Positions 1 to 6,651 of a stretch of 64,000 nt of DNA are shown here, piece after piece. The notes under the pieces are model-generated. The model worked only from the letters and a program-made list of their open reading frames with translations, did no database searches and was not told the DNA's origin. A program made the position numbers and the translations under genes. This DNA comes from Arthrobacter sp. SX1312 (GTDB lineage: Bacteria; Actinomycetota; Actinomycetes; Actinomycetales; Micrococcaceae), in NCBI RefSeq assembly GCF_002929295.1, contig NZ_PJIM01000001.1, positions 356,040-420,039 of the forward strand, given 5' to 3'. How positions within the stretch are numbered: the stretch's first letter is position 1; each line of letters starts with the position of its first letter.

Positions 1-83
1 CCGGGGTACATTGAGGCCATGGCCAGCGAAGCGATGATCCTCGACGTCGACGGGCCGGACGGCGTGCGGGCCGTCCGGGTGTC
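1..83 (+). repeat. Left copy of 83-bp perfect direct repeat (ligD-polymerase 5' end)
   Basis: These bases are identical to 3879-3961. The match breaks at position 84 (g versus c) and decays within about 15 bases. The repeat carries the -10-like TACATT (7-12), the ATG at 19 and the first codons of the primase-polymerase gene whose intact copy starts at 3897. It may extend left of the window. A long exact duplication of a gene's promoter and start bracketing foreign-looking DNA is what site-specific or homologous integration into a gene 5' end leaves behind. A contig edge falling in a repeat is an alternative reason for the window starting here. Confidence 0.9.
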
Positions 84-141
84 GAGCCGTCCCGGGCTTG
101 TGAAGACTGCTCTGCACGAAGGCGCGAAGCAACGCCGATAA
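19..141 (+). pseudogene. Truncated duplicate of LigD polymerase-domain gene (40 codons)
   Basis: The reading frame starts at ATG 19, six bases after TACATT, exactly as in the intact copy at 3897. The first 22 residues (MASEAMILDVDGPDGVRAVR...) equal those of the intact protein. After the repeat ends the frame runs into unrelated sequence (RPGLVKTALHEGAKQRR) and stops at TAA 139-141. No catalytic residue of the polymerase fold is included, so it cannot be functional as an enzyme. The promoter and start look intact, so a 40-residue chimeric peptide could still be made. Most likely a remnant of the integration event. Confidence 0.7.
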
Positions 142-238
142 TTGGTGATCAATCAGTACTGGTCCGTCCCACGGCAGTTCATTTCTATAGGTCGATCCAG
201 CCTCGCTGAGCGTCGGCGCGTTGGCGGCTTTATTCCTT

Positions 239-436
239 ATGGCGGCCGTTGAAAAAGCAGGTAAGTGGGTTGTCGAAGGTTTGCCCGTCGCCTCGCGGAG
301 GATTAGAAATTGGTTGCGAGAACTATTCTCCGATCACGAGGAGGGTACAGCGCCACTCGCCTTGGCGAACGCTGCCCCGCACAATGAAGCATACGAAATG
401 ATCTTTGCGGAGCCCGAGAATGCTTCTATTCGATAG
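239..436 (+). CDS. Small hypothetical protein (65 aa)
   Basis: Not recognised. The frame opens at TTG 221 or ATG 239; the ATG is preferred, with a weak GGCGG 11 bases upstream. The N-terminal half is an amphipathic, basic helix-forming stretch (EKAGKWVVEG, RRIRNWLRELF) and the C-terminal half is acidic and polar. There is no signal peptide, cysteine or known motif. GC is low for this chromosome. It is followed 23 bases later by another small frame on the same strand and converges on the SARP-like regulator. It may be a small peptide of the accessory segment or spurious. Confidence 0.35.
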   Translation: MAAVEKAGKWVVEGLPVASRRIRNWLRELFSDHEEGTAPLALANAAPHNEAYEMIFAEPENASIR

Positions 437-459
437 TTTCGGTATGGAAGTGGAAACAG

Positions 460-720
460 GTGATTACTCCTATCACCTCACATCATTGGTTAGGATCAGC
501 TGATGGCCCCGGAGCATCTCCAGCAATTCCGATCGTGAACACTTCGGTCATCCGCAAATGGCAGGAGCCCCGTCATCCGCACGGCTTCCGGGCGAGGATA
601 AGCTTTCACCAAGCATCTGGACGCGGCGTCGGTACCATGGCTACCTCTGATCCATCTATAGTGCTACAGACGGTGCGTCAGTGGCTTTCCGCGCTGCCGG
701 GCGCCACTTATCGTGACTGA
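460..720 (+). CDS. Small hypothetical protein (86 aa)
   Basis: Not recognised. GTG 460 is preceded by a purine-rich stretch (ggaagtggaaacag) that can act as ribosome binding site. The protein has a central basic segment (RKWQEPRHPHGFRARISF) and ends with a possible helix (VLQTVRQWLSALPG). Its last 57 bases overlap, on the opposite strand, the end of the SARP-like gene. Such a deep convergent overlap lowers confidence that both are real, and the regulator is the better supported of the two. Confidence 0.3.
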   Translation: MITPITSHHWLGSADGPGASPAIPIVNTSVIRKWQEPRHPHGFRARISFHQASGRGVGTMATSDPSIVLQTVRQWLSALPGATYRD

Positions 721-1455
721 GGGCGCTTTCCGTGTGGTCGATTGTCCGTCAAGCGCTCGGGATACGAGCAGAGTCAGTGATTCGGAGGGGCGAAGGCCCA
801 TATCCTCATCAAGTTGCGTCTGATATCTCTGATAGGCGCGAACAGCGGCGGCGGGGTTGCCATGCTGCAGCTCGGCTGTGATGAGAAGTCGCACGGCTTC
901 CTCATAGAGCGGTTCAATCTCCAAGGCAGCTTCTGCCGCCGCGCCTGCGGTTTCGCAACTGCGCTGGTCTAAATGCGTCTTCGCGATGATGGTGCAGGCG
1001 CGGAGGCAATCCCGTTGAAGCCGGTTCTGTTCAAGCATTACCCAGTCGTCGTACCAGCCCGGTAGCAGCCGTGCGTCACGCAGATCGCGCAGCAGGGACG
1101 CAGCCTTCACCTCTGGCCGCAGTGGCTCAAGGTCCGCGATTTGGGCTTGAAGCCTGTGGAGGTCCACGTCGACCTGGTCGCTCAGGGACAGGATGGGACC
1201 GTCATTGACGAGCAGTCCCGGAATCTGTCGAGTAACGACGTGCACACTGACCCGCAGGCTCTCCAAGGCCCTGGCGTCCGGATGGTCCGGCCACAGTAAT
1301 CCTACGAGGTAACTTCGCAGGCACGGACCCTTGATGGCGAGAGCGGCGATAAGGCGCTGTTGCCGAGTTGCAACATGAACAAGGACGCCGTGGCGGTGAA
1401 GCCGCCACGCCCGAAGCAATTCGAGCCTCAGGACCCTGCAATCGGTGTAGTCCAT
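664..1455 (-). CDS. SARP/AfsR-type transcriptional regulator with BTAD domain
   Basis: A 263-residue protein with the layout of Streptomyces antibiotic regulatory proteins. An OmpR-type winged helix comes first (about residues 5-90: RVLRLELLRAW...RQQRLIAALAI...LVGLLWPDHPDARALESLRVSVH). A bacterial transcriptional activator domain follows (about 95-235: WYDDWVMLEQNRL..., then TPR-like helices ending AYQRYQTQLDEDMGLRPS). There is no ATPase or sensor extension. Start ATG 1455 was chosen because it begins at the domain; ATG 1476 is possible. Upstream in-frame starts at 1506 and 1530 overlap the putative promoter. SARPs usually activate a nearby cluster, but none of the neighbours is a recognisable biosynthetic gene, so its target may be the adjacent small ORFs or the 1877-3771 pair. 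Confidence 0.75.
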   Translation of the reverse strand: MDYTDCRVLRLELLRAWRLHRHGVLVHVATRQQRLIAALAIKGPCLRSYLVGLLWPDHPDARALESLRVSVHVVTRQIPGLLVNDGPILSLSDQVDVDLHRLQAQIADLEPLRPEVKAASLLRDLRDARLLPGWYDDWVMLEQNRLQRDCLRACTIIAKTHLDQRSCETAGAAAEAALEIEPLYEEAVRLLITAELQHGNPAAAVRAYQRYQTQLDEDMGLRPSESLTLLVSRALDGQSTTRKAPSVTISGARQRGKPLTHRL

Positions 1456-1501
1456 GGGAACCTGATTTCGGTTCATAAGAACAAGAAACGGTGCGCTGAT
1501 A

Positions 1502-1530
1502 ACCATCCTCAATCGGATGGGTCGTGTCAA
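1502..1530 (-). promoter_or_regulatory. Candidate promoter of the SARP-like gene
   Basis: On the minus strand a consensus -35 TTGACA (1530-1525) is followed after 17 bases by the weak -10 GATGGT (1507-1502). The predicted transcription start near 1495 would leave the ATGs at 1476 and 1455 usable. This is inferred from spacing and sequence only. Confidence 0.4.
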
Positions 1531-1866
1531 TAGTAGAGGCTCTATCTCACCCTGTTCGCGTCACCCTGCTTCTACCATCGTTGTTCGAGAATGAATTTTC
1601 GAGAACAAATTCTACGATCACCTCCAGAAGTGTCAACAGCCGCCAACGATGTTGGTCAGATTTTTTCTCAGGGTATTTTTCAGAACATCCTCTGGGGGTA
1701 TCATCCTTGTCGCCTGCGACCCTGGTTACGAGCAATGTCGACCGGGCCCCGAGCAGGTCCGGACTTTGCTGGGCGTCATCCGATCTGGTTGATAACGCAG
1801 CTGTAACGGCCCGTCGCTAGCGTGCGGAGAGCTGAGGCGATAGTGGGTATCACTGCACATAGCCAC
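1531..1866. other. Gene-free intergenic stretch between SARP-like gene and membrane-protein gene
   Basis: About 335 bases without a convincing gene. Two frames open here (plus strand 1524-1820 and 1591-1806) but neither has a ribosome binding site or recognisable product. The stretch is AT-rich in its first half. It contains the repeat structure at 1581-1608 and must hold the promoter of the plus-strand gene at 1877, for which only weak candidates (TATCAC near 1849) are visible. Confidence 0.5.
1581..1608. promoter_or_regulatory. Palindrome with internal direct repeats upstream of the SARP-like gene
   Basis: TTGTTC (1581-1586) and GAACAA (1603-1608) form inverted arms. Between them the octamer TTCGAGAA occurs twice (1584-1591 and 1598-1605) with a 14-base period. 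The TCGAG core resembles the heptamer direct repeats bound by SARP proteins, although their usual period is 11 or 22 bases. It lies about 50 bases upstream of the putative -35 box, so it may be an autoregulatory site. Confidence 0.35.
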
Positions 1867-1876
1867 GGAGGTCGTG

Positions 1877-3424
1877 ATGGTGGACGTATGGAAGCTGAAC
1901 GGAAGGCGGCGACGGAACACCGATAACTTCGGGTGGACCCTCGATCCGACGGATCAAGCACTCGTCGTGAGTCGGAAACGGGCCAACGACCAGGAGTGGT
2001 TGCCGGACGCTCTCTGCGGCGAGGTCGGTCGAAGACTCCTCCTCGCCGAACTGCAGTTCAGTCGCTGGATGGTTCGACGCGTGGAGAAAGTCAGTTTCGA
2101 TCAGGATCGTAACGTCACGCGCAGGCTCACGGTCGACTTCAATGTGCCGGACTACGCTCCGCTCTTCGTCGACAAGGTGGGTAACCGGTTCTGGCTCGTA
2201 CCCCTGTCGCTCATGCGACGGCGCACGCTGGTGAACATGCGGATCACGGACGAGAACGATCACGTCCTGCCGACGCCGGGGATTCGTCTTGCGCAGCAAC
2301 TCGACGAGTCGATCCTCGTCGCAGCGACCGCCACCGTGGCCCCTGGGCTCGACGAGCCGGACAAGGTCCGCGCCTTCACCCGTGAGCTCGTCGCAGGGTC
2401 ACGCCGTCAGACGAAGGAGGCAATGGCGCTCTTCGAGGGCACAAAGCCAGGCTCGGAGGGTGAGGTCCCGCCACACCTGGTGCCACTCGTAGAGAGTCCT
2501 ATCGTCCGAGCTGTTGTTCACCTCATCCGACGGAACTTCTCCTTGTACGTCTTCCTTCCCGTAGGCCAGCGGCATCGGCTGATAAACCTTGAGTTCAGCG
2601 AGCCCACAGGATGGACCCGGATGACGCCGCGCCTGAGCGCCGATGAGGAGGTGACACTGTATGTTCACGATGACCGACCGGCCATAGGGTCAGACGCCAT
2701 GCGTAAGTGGCGGTTTCAGCAGGCGGGGCGGAAACTATCGACGGGTCTCCCTGCGGCCTTGGGACTACTGCCCACACGGATCCGGGTCCAGGTGCCGGGC
2801 GCCGAGAATGCGGCGAGCTACCACCTTGAGCTCACTGCCCCTGAAGGAGTGGAAGTCGTCGAGGCGCGCCTGCTGGCGGGACGACCGAATGGGGGACGAC
2901 CGGATGATACTCACGTGCGCTATACCTCAGACCACGTCGTAGGGCACACGGCGACCGTGGGCCTCCATGCGGTCGAGGTCCCCAACGGTTCGCTCTGCCA
3001 GGCGCAGGTGGATTTCAGAGTCACATCGCGAGGTTGGCTCACCAATGCCGTCTTCTCGTGTGGGTTGGTTGCGGTGGTGCTGGTCTCCCTCGTGGTGCAG
3101 GCGTTGTCCGGCGGAACGTCATGGTCCACGGGCCAGATCACGAACATCATCGCACTGCTCATCACCACCGCTGCGGCGGTCGGTGCGGTGATCGCCCATT
3201 CGACCTTCTCGGGCGTTGCGGCCCGGATGGTGGCACGCCTCCGCGGTCTGGCCGCCGTGGCGGTCGCGCAACCGATCGTCGCTGCAGGGGCGCTGGCATT
3301 TGCGGAAGAGGTGGATGGCACATCGACGGTCCGACTTGACGGCGGCACGCGCGCTGTACTTGTGATAGCCACCTGCGCGGCACTCGTTGTCTGCGCATTG
3401 ATCGTGATGGCCCTCGTCTTGTGA
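1877..3424 (+). CDS. Uncharacterised membrane protein, cytosolic N-terminus plus four C-terminal helices
   Basis: A 515-residue protein of no family I can name. Residues 1 to about 385 are soluble, with strand-rich segments (RRLTVDFNVPDYAPLF, FWLVPLSLMRRRTLVNMRI, RLINLEFSEP, SYHLELTAPEGVEVVEARLL). Four hydrophobic helices follow (about 393-412, 424-443, 455-472 and 489-512), ending at the C-terminus without a tail. There is no signal peptide. ATG 1877 is chosen because GGAGG (1867-1871) sits five bases upstream; GTG 1874 is too close. The stop overlaps the next start by four bases, so the two products are probably made together. It lies inside the repeat-bracketed segment and could be a membrane effector or sensor; no function is assigned. 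Confidence 0.75.
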   Translation: MVDVWKLNGRRRRNTDNFGWTLDPTDQALVVSRKRANDQEWLPDALCGEVGRRLLLAELQFSRWMVRRVEKVSFDQDRNVTRRLTVDFNVPDYAPLFVDKVGNRFWLVPLSLMRRRTLVNMRITDENDHVLPTPGIRLAQQLDESILVAATATVAPGLDEPDKVRAFTRELVAGSRRQTKEAMALFEGTKPGSEGEVPPHLVPLVESPIVRAVVHLIRRNFSLYVFLPVGQRHRLINLEFSEPTGWTRMTPRLSADEEVTLYVHDDRPAIGSDAMRKWRFQQAGRKLSTGLPAALGLLPTRIRVQVPGAENAASYHLELTAPEGVEVVEARLLAGRPNGGRPDDTHVRYTSDHVVGHTATVGLHAVEVPNGSLCQAQVDFRVTSRGWLTNAVFSCGLVAVVLVSLVVQALSGGTSWSTGQITNIIALLITTAAAVGAVIAHSTFSGVAARMVARLRGLAAVAVAQPIVAAGALAFAEEVDGTSTVRLDGGTRAVLVIATCAALVVCALIVMALVL

Positions 3425-3771
3425 GCCTGAGATACGAACGCCGGGGCCTCGAAGTGGCATCACCGTGGGACATGACGGACGATAACAAGGAAGAGGAGCT
3501 CAAGCCGGACACCTTCGTGGCAGCACTCGACAAGTACGAATTCACGCGGTCTGCCATCGGGATCCTCTCGGCAGAGGGATGGCATGAGCGCTATGAATGG
3601 ACTGATGACAAACAGGACGCGGTGGTCAAGGCGCTCGAGGACCTGGCGCCGAAGTCACCGGGGGAGCTTTCGACACGTGCGACGGACTGGCAGGATTCGG
3701 TGGGCGATGTCGGCGATGCGTGCCCTCACAGGGCACAACCCCGACAGCGCCGCGTCCTAAGCCGTCGATGA
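3421..3771 (+). CDS. Small hypothetical charged protein coupled to the membrane protein
   Basis: A 116-residue protein, not recognised. GTG 3421 overlaps the preceding stop (GTGA), a typical translational coupling; an internal ATG at 3472 would give 99 residues beginning MTDDNKEEELKPD. The middle is acidic and helical (FVAALDKYEFTRSAIGILSAEGWHERYEW, KQDAVVKALEDLAPKSPGEL). The last 20 residues switch to a proline- and arginine-rich composition (HRAQPRQRRVLSRR), which looks like out-of-frame or newly joined sequence about 110 bases before the right repeat. The natural C-terminus may therefore have been lost. Confidence 0.6.
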   Translation: MSLRYERRGLEVASPWDMTDDNKEEELKPDTFVAALDKYEFTRSAIGILSAEGWHERYEWTDDKQDAVVKALEDLAPKSPGELSTRATDWQDSVGDVGDACPHRAQPRQRRVLSRR

Positions 3772-3787
3772 TTTGAGTCATCGGCTT
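3759..3787 (+). terminator. Imperfect hairpin at the end of the accessory segment
   Basis: AAGCCG..GATGA (3759-3771) can pair with TCATCGGCTT (3778-3787) with a small bulge; it overlaps the stop codon at 3769-3771. A second perfect hairpin, TGCCCT-cac-AGGGCA, lies just upstream at 3721-3735. Neither has a T tract, so termination is uncertain. Confidence 0.35.
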
Positions 3788-3878
3788 CGGATGCTGCGGA
3801 AGAGTGCCGTACCGGCGGGTCCGCCCGCCTTCCCCGGCTGAACGTGCGCAACCGCCCACCCGGCGCCGCCCGATCCAG

Positions 3879-3961
3879 CCGGGGTACATTGAGGCCATGG
3901 CCAGCGAAGCGATGATCCTCGACGTCGACGGGCCGGACGGCGTGCGGGCCGTCCGGGTGTC
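3879..3961 (+). repeat. Right copy of 83-bp perfect direct repeat
   Basis: Identical to 1-83. This copy is continuous with the complete polymerase-domain gene. It begins six bases before the -10-like TACATT (3885-3890) and ends 65 bases into the coding sequence. The repeat therefore reconstitutes promoter plus start, as expected if an element carries a replacement gene 5' end. Confidence 0.9.
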
Positions 3962-4919
3962 CAGCCCTTCCCGTGTCCTGTGGCCGCAGGCGGGGCTCAC
4001 CAAGCTCGACCTCGCGCGGTACCTCGTGGACGTCGCGCCCGCGTTCCTCCGCGCGAACGGCGGGCGGCCGGTGTCGCTGCAGCGCTTCGGCGGCGACGTG
4101 GACGGCGACTTCTTCTTCAGCAAGAACCCGCCCAAGGGCGCCCCCGACTACGTGCGCAGCGTGGTGGTCACCTATCCCAGTGGACGCTCGCACCCGCAGC
4201 TCGTCCTCGACGAGCCCGCGTCCGCGGTCTGGGCGGCCCAGATGAACACCGTCGTCTTCCACCCCTGGGCCTCGCGGGCGGACACGCCGGACCTACCCGA
4301 CGAACTGCGCATCGACCTCGACCCGCAGCCGGGCACCACCTTCGCCGACGTCATCGCCGCCGCCCACGCGCTGCGGGCCGTCCTCGGCGAGGCGGGCCTG
4401 GACTGTTTCGTGAAGACCTCGGGCAACCGCGGCCTGCACGTCTTCGCCCCGATCGAACCGGTGCACGAATTCCTCGAGGTCCGCCAGGCCGTCATCGCCG
4501 CCGGACGCGAACTCGAGCGCCGCATGCCGGAGAAGGTGACGACGGCCTGGTGGAAGGAGGAGCGCGGGGCCCGCATCTTCGTGGACTACAACCAGGCGAA
4601 CCGCGACCGCACCATGGCCGGCGCTTACAGCCCGCGGGCCCTGCCCCACGCCCCGGTGTCCTGCCCTGTGACGTGGGACGAACTGGACGGCGTCGACCCC
4701 GCGTCCTTCACGATCGCGACCGTGCCGGACCGCCTGAGAACGCTCGGCGACCCGTGGGAGGACCTGCACGCCCAGCCGGGCAGCATCGACGCACTCCGCG
4801 GCTGGTGGGACCGCGACGTCGAGAACGGCCTCGGCGAGCTGCCGTTCCCGCCCGACTTCCCGAAGATGCCCGGCGAGCCCATGAGGGTGCAGCCGAGCCG
4901 GGCGCGCACCCGCGACTGA
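3897..4919 (+). CDS. Stand-alone LigD-type primase-polymerase (PolDom)
   Basis: A 340-residue archaeo-eukaryotic-primase-superfamily polymerase of the LigD PolDom family, which fills gaps and adds (ribo)nucleotides at double-strand break ends. Visible features are the catalytic acidic pair in IDLDPQPG (D140, D142), the SGNRGLHVF motif with H181, FHPW at 121-124, and the N-terminal PSRVLWP lead-in. There is no ligase or phosphoesterase domain and no ku gene in the window, so it acts separately from LigD or belongs to a split system. ATG 3897 lies six bases after TACATT (3885-3890), so the mRNA is probably leaderless. Its 5' end is duplicated at 1-83. Confidence 0.88.
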   Translation: MASEAMILDVDGPDGVRAVRVSSPSRVLWPQAGLTKLDLARYLVDVAPAFLRANGGRPVSLQRFGGDVDGDFFFSKNPPKGAPDYVRSVVVTYPSGRSHPQLVLDEPASAVWAAQMNTVVFHPWASRADTPDLPDELRIDLDPQPGTTFADVIAAAHALRAVLGEAGLDCFVKTSGNRGLHVFAPIEPVHEFLEVRQAVIAAGRELERRMPEKVTTAWWKEERGARIFVDYNQANRDRTMAGAYSPRALPHAPVSCPVTWDELDGVDPASFTIATVPDRLRTLGDPWEDLHAQPGSIDALRGWWDRDVENGLGELPFPPDFPKMPGEPMRVQPSRARTRD

Positions 4920-5003
4920 GCACCCGTCGTCGGCCGCGTCGAGGAGCAGCCCACGGGGTGCTGAGGGCGGCCCTGGCGGCCCGCACCGGAGTAAACTCGG
5001 GGG

Positions 5004-5387
5004 ATGACCACCACAGATTCCCCCCGCACCGCCGTGGTCATCGAGGACGACGACGACGTCCGGGATCTGCTGCACACCGTCCTGACGGGATCAGGTTTCC
5101 GCGTGCACACCGCACCTGCGGGACTGGCCGGCGTGGAGATGGTCCGTCGGCTCAGGCCCGACGTCGTCACCCTCGACGTCGGACTGCCGGACATCGACGG
5201 GTTCGAGGTAGCGGGACGGATCCGGCGCTTCTCGGCGACGTTCATCGTCATGCTGACCGCGCGCGCCGATCCGTCCGACGAGAAGCGTGGCTACGAGGCG
5301 GGCGCCGACCGCTACCTGCGCAAACCCTTCCGCCCGGCCGAGTTGCGCCGGCACATCCAGGAGGGGCTCGCGGCGCAGGGGGCCTGA
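5004..5387 (+). CDS. Stand-alone response regulator receiver protein
   Basis: A 127-residue CheY-like receiver domain without an output domain. The acidic pocket (EDDDD, residues 14-18), the phosphoacceptor D58 in VVTLDVGLPD, T85 in LTAR and K107 in LRKPF are all present, so it should be phosphorylated. No histidine kinase is nearby. It would act by protein-protein contact, as single-domain regulators do. ATG 5004 lies six bases after TAAACT (4992-4997), which predicts a leaderless transcript. Confidence 0.88.
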   Translation: MTTTDSPRTAVVIEDDDDVRDLLHTVLTGSGFRVHTAPAGLAGVEMVRRLRPDVVTLDVGLPDIDGFEVAGRIRRFSATFIVMLTARADPSDEKRGYEAGADRYLRKPFRPAELRRHIQEGLAAQGA

Positions 5388-5403
5388 GCCCGCACGCCGT
5401 GGC

Positions 5404-5895
5404 TCAGTGGCTCCGCGCCCCCGCCGTACTCGTCAGGTCGGGCCGGTTCAGGGCATCGGAGGCGAGGCCTGTCACGGTGGCGAAGACGGCCTTGTGCAGA
5501 TTGTCCACGACCTTCTCGCCGAAGGGCCACAGGGACGGCGCGGCCCCCGCGCCCGTCGCGTTCTCGAGCGTCTGGTCGAAGGCGAGGCGGACCACCGTGT
5601 GGGCTGCCGTCGCCGGAGCACCCCGGATGCCCGTGACGGACCAGACGCCGCGCAGCGCGCCCAGCGTGGCGCCGGTCAACCAGTGCATGGCGTGGTTCCA
5701 GACCGGGTAGTGGGCGGTGTTGCTCGTCGGGCGGCCGCAGAGGATCCGCAGCGTGCGGGCGGGGATGTGGGAGTCGGGCCGGCCCGTGACGCGCTGCTCC
5801 ACGAGTTCGCCGACGGTCATGGCTGCTGTGCCCAGGAGGCCGGCGGCCGCGCCGCGGAGGGCGGCCCGGGCGAGGGCGGGTCGGCGGCCGCCCAC
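5404..5895 (-). CDS. Hypothetical membrane-associated protein (163 aa)
   Basis: Not assigned to a named family. The N-terminus has a hydrophobic glycine/alanine-rich helix (AALRGAAAGLLGTAAMTVGELV), followed by a histidine- and tryptophan-containing stretch (NTAHYPVWNHAMHWLTGATLGALRGVWSV) and a third possible membrane segment (DNLHKAVFATVTGLASDAL). Start GTG 5895 is supported by a purine-rich gaggggg upstream and overlaps the stop of the 29-codon ORF upstream (TAGTG), implying translational coupling. The frame stays open far upstream, but that part is a shadow of other genes. Confidence 0.6.
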   Translation of the reverse strand: MGGRRPALARAALRGAAAGLLGTAAMTVGELVEQRVTGRPDSHIPARTLRILCGRPTSNTAHYPVWNHAMHWLTGATLGALRGVWSVTGIRGAPATAAHTVVRLAFDQTLENATGAGAAPSLWPFGEKVVDNLHKAVFATVTGLASDALNRPDLTSTAGARSH

Positions 5896-5984
5896 TAGTC
5901 GTCGCCCCCTCGGGCGTCGTCGCCGAGGAAAAGGCTGCCGACGGCGAGGAGGGCGGCGGGAGTCTTCAGCGTCCTGTCGGCCAT
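5895..5984 (-). CDS. 29-residue small protein coupled to the downstream membrane protein
   Basis: A short frame, MADRTLKTPAALLAVGSLFL then an acidic GDDARGGDD tail. It is preceded by a perfect GGAGG four bases before ATG 5984 and ends in TAG, which shares its G with the GTG start of the next gene. It has one hydrophobic stretch (ALLAVGSLFL). The strong ribosome binding site, the coupling and the lack of another start with a better site argue that it is translated, either as a leader peptide setting translation of the next gene or as a small membrane partner. Confidence 0.5.
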   Translation of the reverse strand: MADRTLKTPAALLAVGSLFLGDDARGGDD

Positions 5985-6143
5985 GGGGCCTCCGTTGGAT
6001 CGGTCCGATCATCGGGCGGCCCGTCCGGTCGCCTACGCACCACGGTAGGGAGGGCTCCGCGCCACGGCAATGAACGGGTCGGGCCGGCGCGGGGGTTGCG
6101 CCCGTCGGGCAGGCCCTGTCCGGGGAGGACCGGCGCGGCCCGG

Positions 6144-6632
6144 TCAGCCGCGGTCGTCGCGGATCATGTTCGTGATGCGGGCCGTGGAGAGCCTCCGGCC
6201 CTGCTCGTCCGTCATCACCACCTCGTGCGTCGTCAGGGTCCTCCCGAGGTGGATGGCCGTGGCCGTGCCCGTAACGAGACCCGAGGTGATGCTGCGATGG
6301 TGGGTCGCGCCGACCTCGATCCCGACGGCGTGCCGGCCCGGGCCGGCATGGATCCCGGCCGCGAAGGAGCCCAGGGTCTCCGCGAGCACCACGTGGGCGC
6401 CACCGTGCAGGATGCCGGCCACCTGCTGGTTGCCCTCGACCGGCATCATCGCGACCACGCGCTCGGCGCTCATCTCCGAGAAGACGATCCCCATCTTCAC
6501 GGTGAGGGCACCGACCCCGTAACGGCCCAGCCACCCGTGCATCCCGGCGGGGATCCCGGCGGCGACCAGTTCGGCCAGGCGCTCCTCGGACGGTGGCTGG
6601 ACGGCGTCGGGCCGGGTGCGGTTGTCTGTCAT
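6144..6632 (-). CDS. menI: Hotdog-fold acyl-CoA thioesterase, YdiI/MenI-like
   Basis: A 162-residue PaaI/YdiI-family thioesterase. The active-site signature HGGAHVVLAETLGS (76-89) contains the catalytic glutamate E85. The later ATHHRSITSGLVTGTATAIHLG and DEQGRRLSTARI match the E. coli YdiI pattern, an enzyme that hydrolyses 1,4-dihydroxy-2-naphthoyl-CoA in menaquinone synthesis. Menaquinone is expected in this lineage, but no men genes are adjacent, so substrate is inferred. ATG 6632 begins the domain. The frame stays open further upstream but would run into polA, which is divergently transcribed from the same intergenic stretch. Confidence 0.75.
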   Translation of the reverse strand: MTDNRTRPDAVQPPSEERLAELVAAGIPAGMHGWLGRYGVGALTVKMGIVFSEMSAERVVAMMPVEGNQQVAGILHGGAHVVLAETLGSFAAGIHAGPGRHAVGIEVGATHHRSITSGLVTGTATAIHLGRTLTTHEVVMTDEQGRRLSTARITNMIRDDRG

Positions 6633-6651
6633 GGGAACTAGGCTGGCACCT

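Larger units (their letters stand above)
84..3878. mobile_element. Putative integrated segment bracketed by the direct repeat
   Basis: The 3.8 kb between the two repeat copies contains only accessory genes: two small unknown ORFs, a SARP-like regulator, a membrane protein and a small partner protein. Its left half is AT-richer than the rest of the window (a hand count gives about 42% GC at 421-480 and about 52% at 301-360, against roughly 70% in the neighbouring housekeeping genes). No integrase, transposase or relaxase is visible, so this would be a non-autonomous element, a remnant, or one cassette of something larger to the left. The right half (1877-3771) has more typical GC and may have a different origin. 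Confidence 0.45.

Noticed and set aside
1584-1605. LexA box in the accessory region
   Set aside because: The TTCGAGAA repeats are direct with 14-base spacing and do not fit TCGAAC-N4-GTTCGA.
1524-1820. 98-codon plus-strand ORF upstream of the membrane-protein gene
   Set aside because: No ribosome binding site, overlaps the regulator's promoter, and low-complexity translation.
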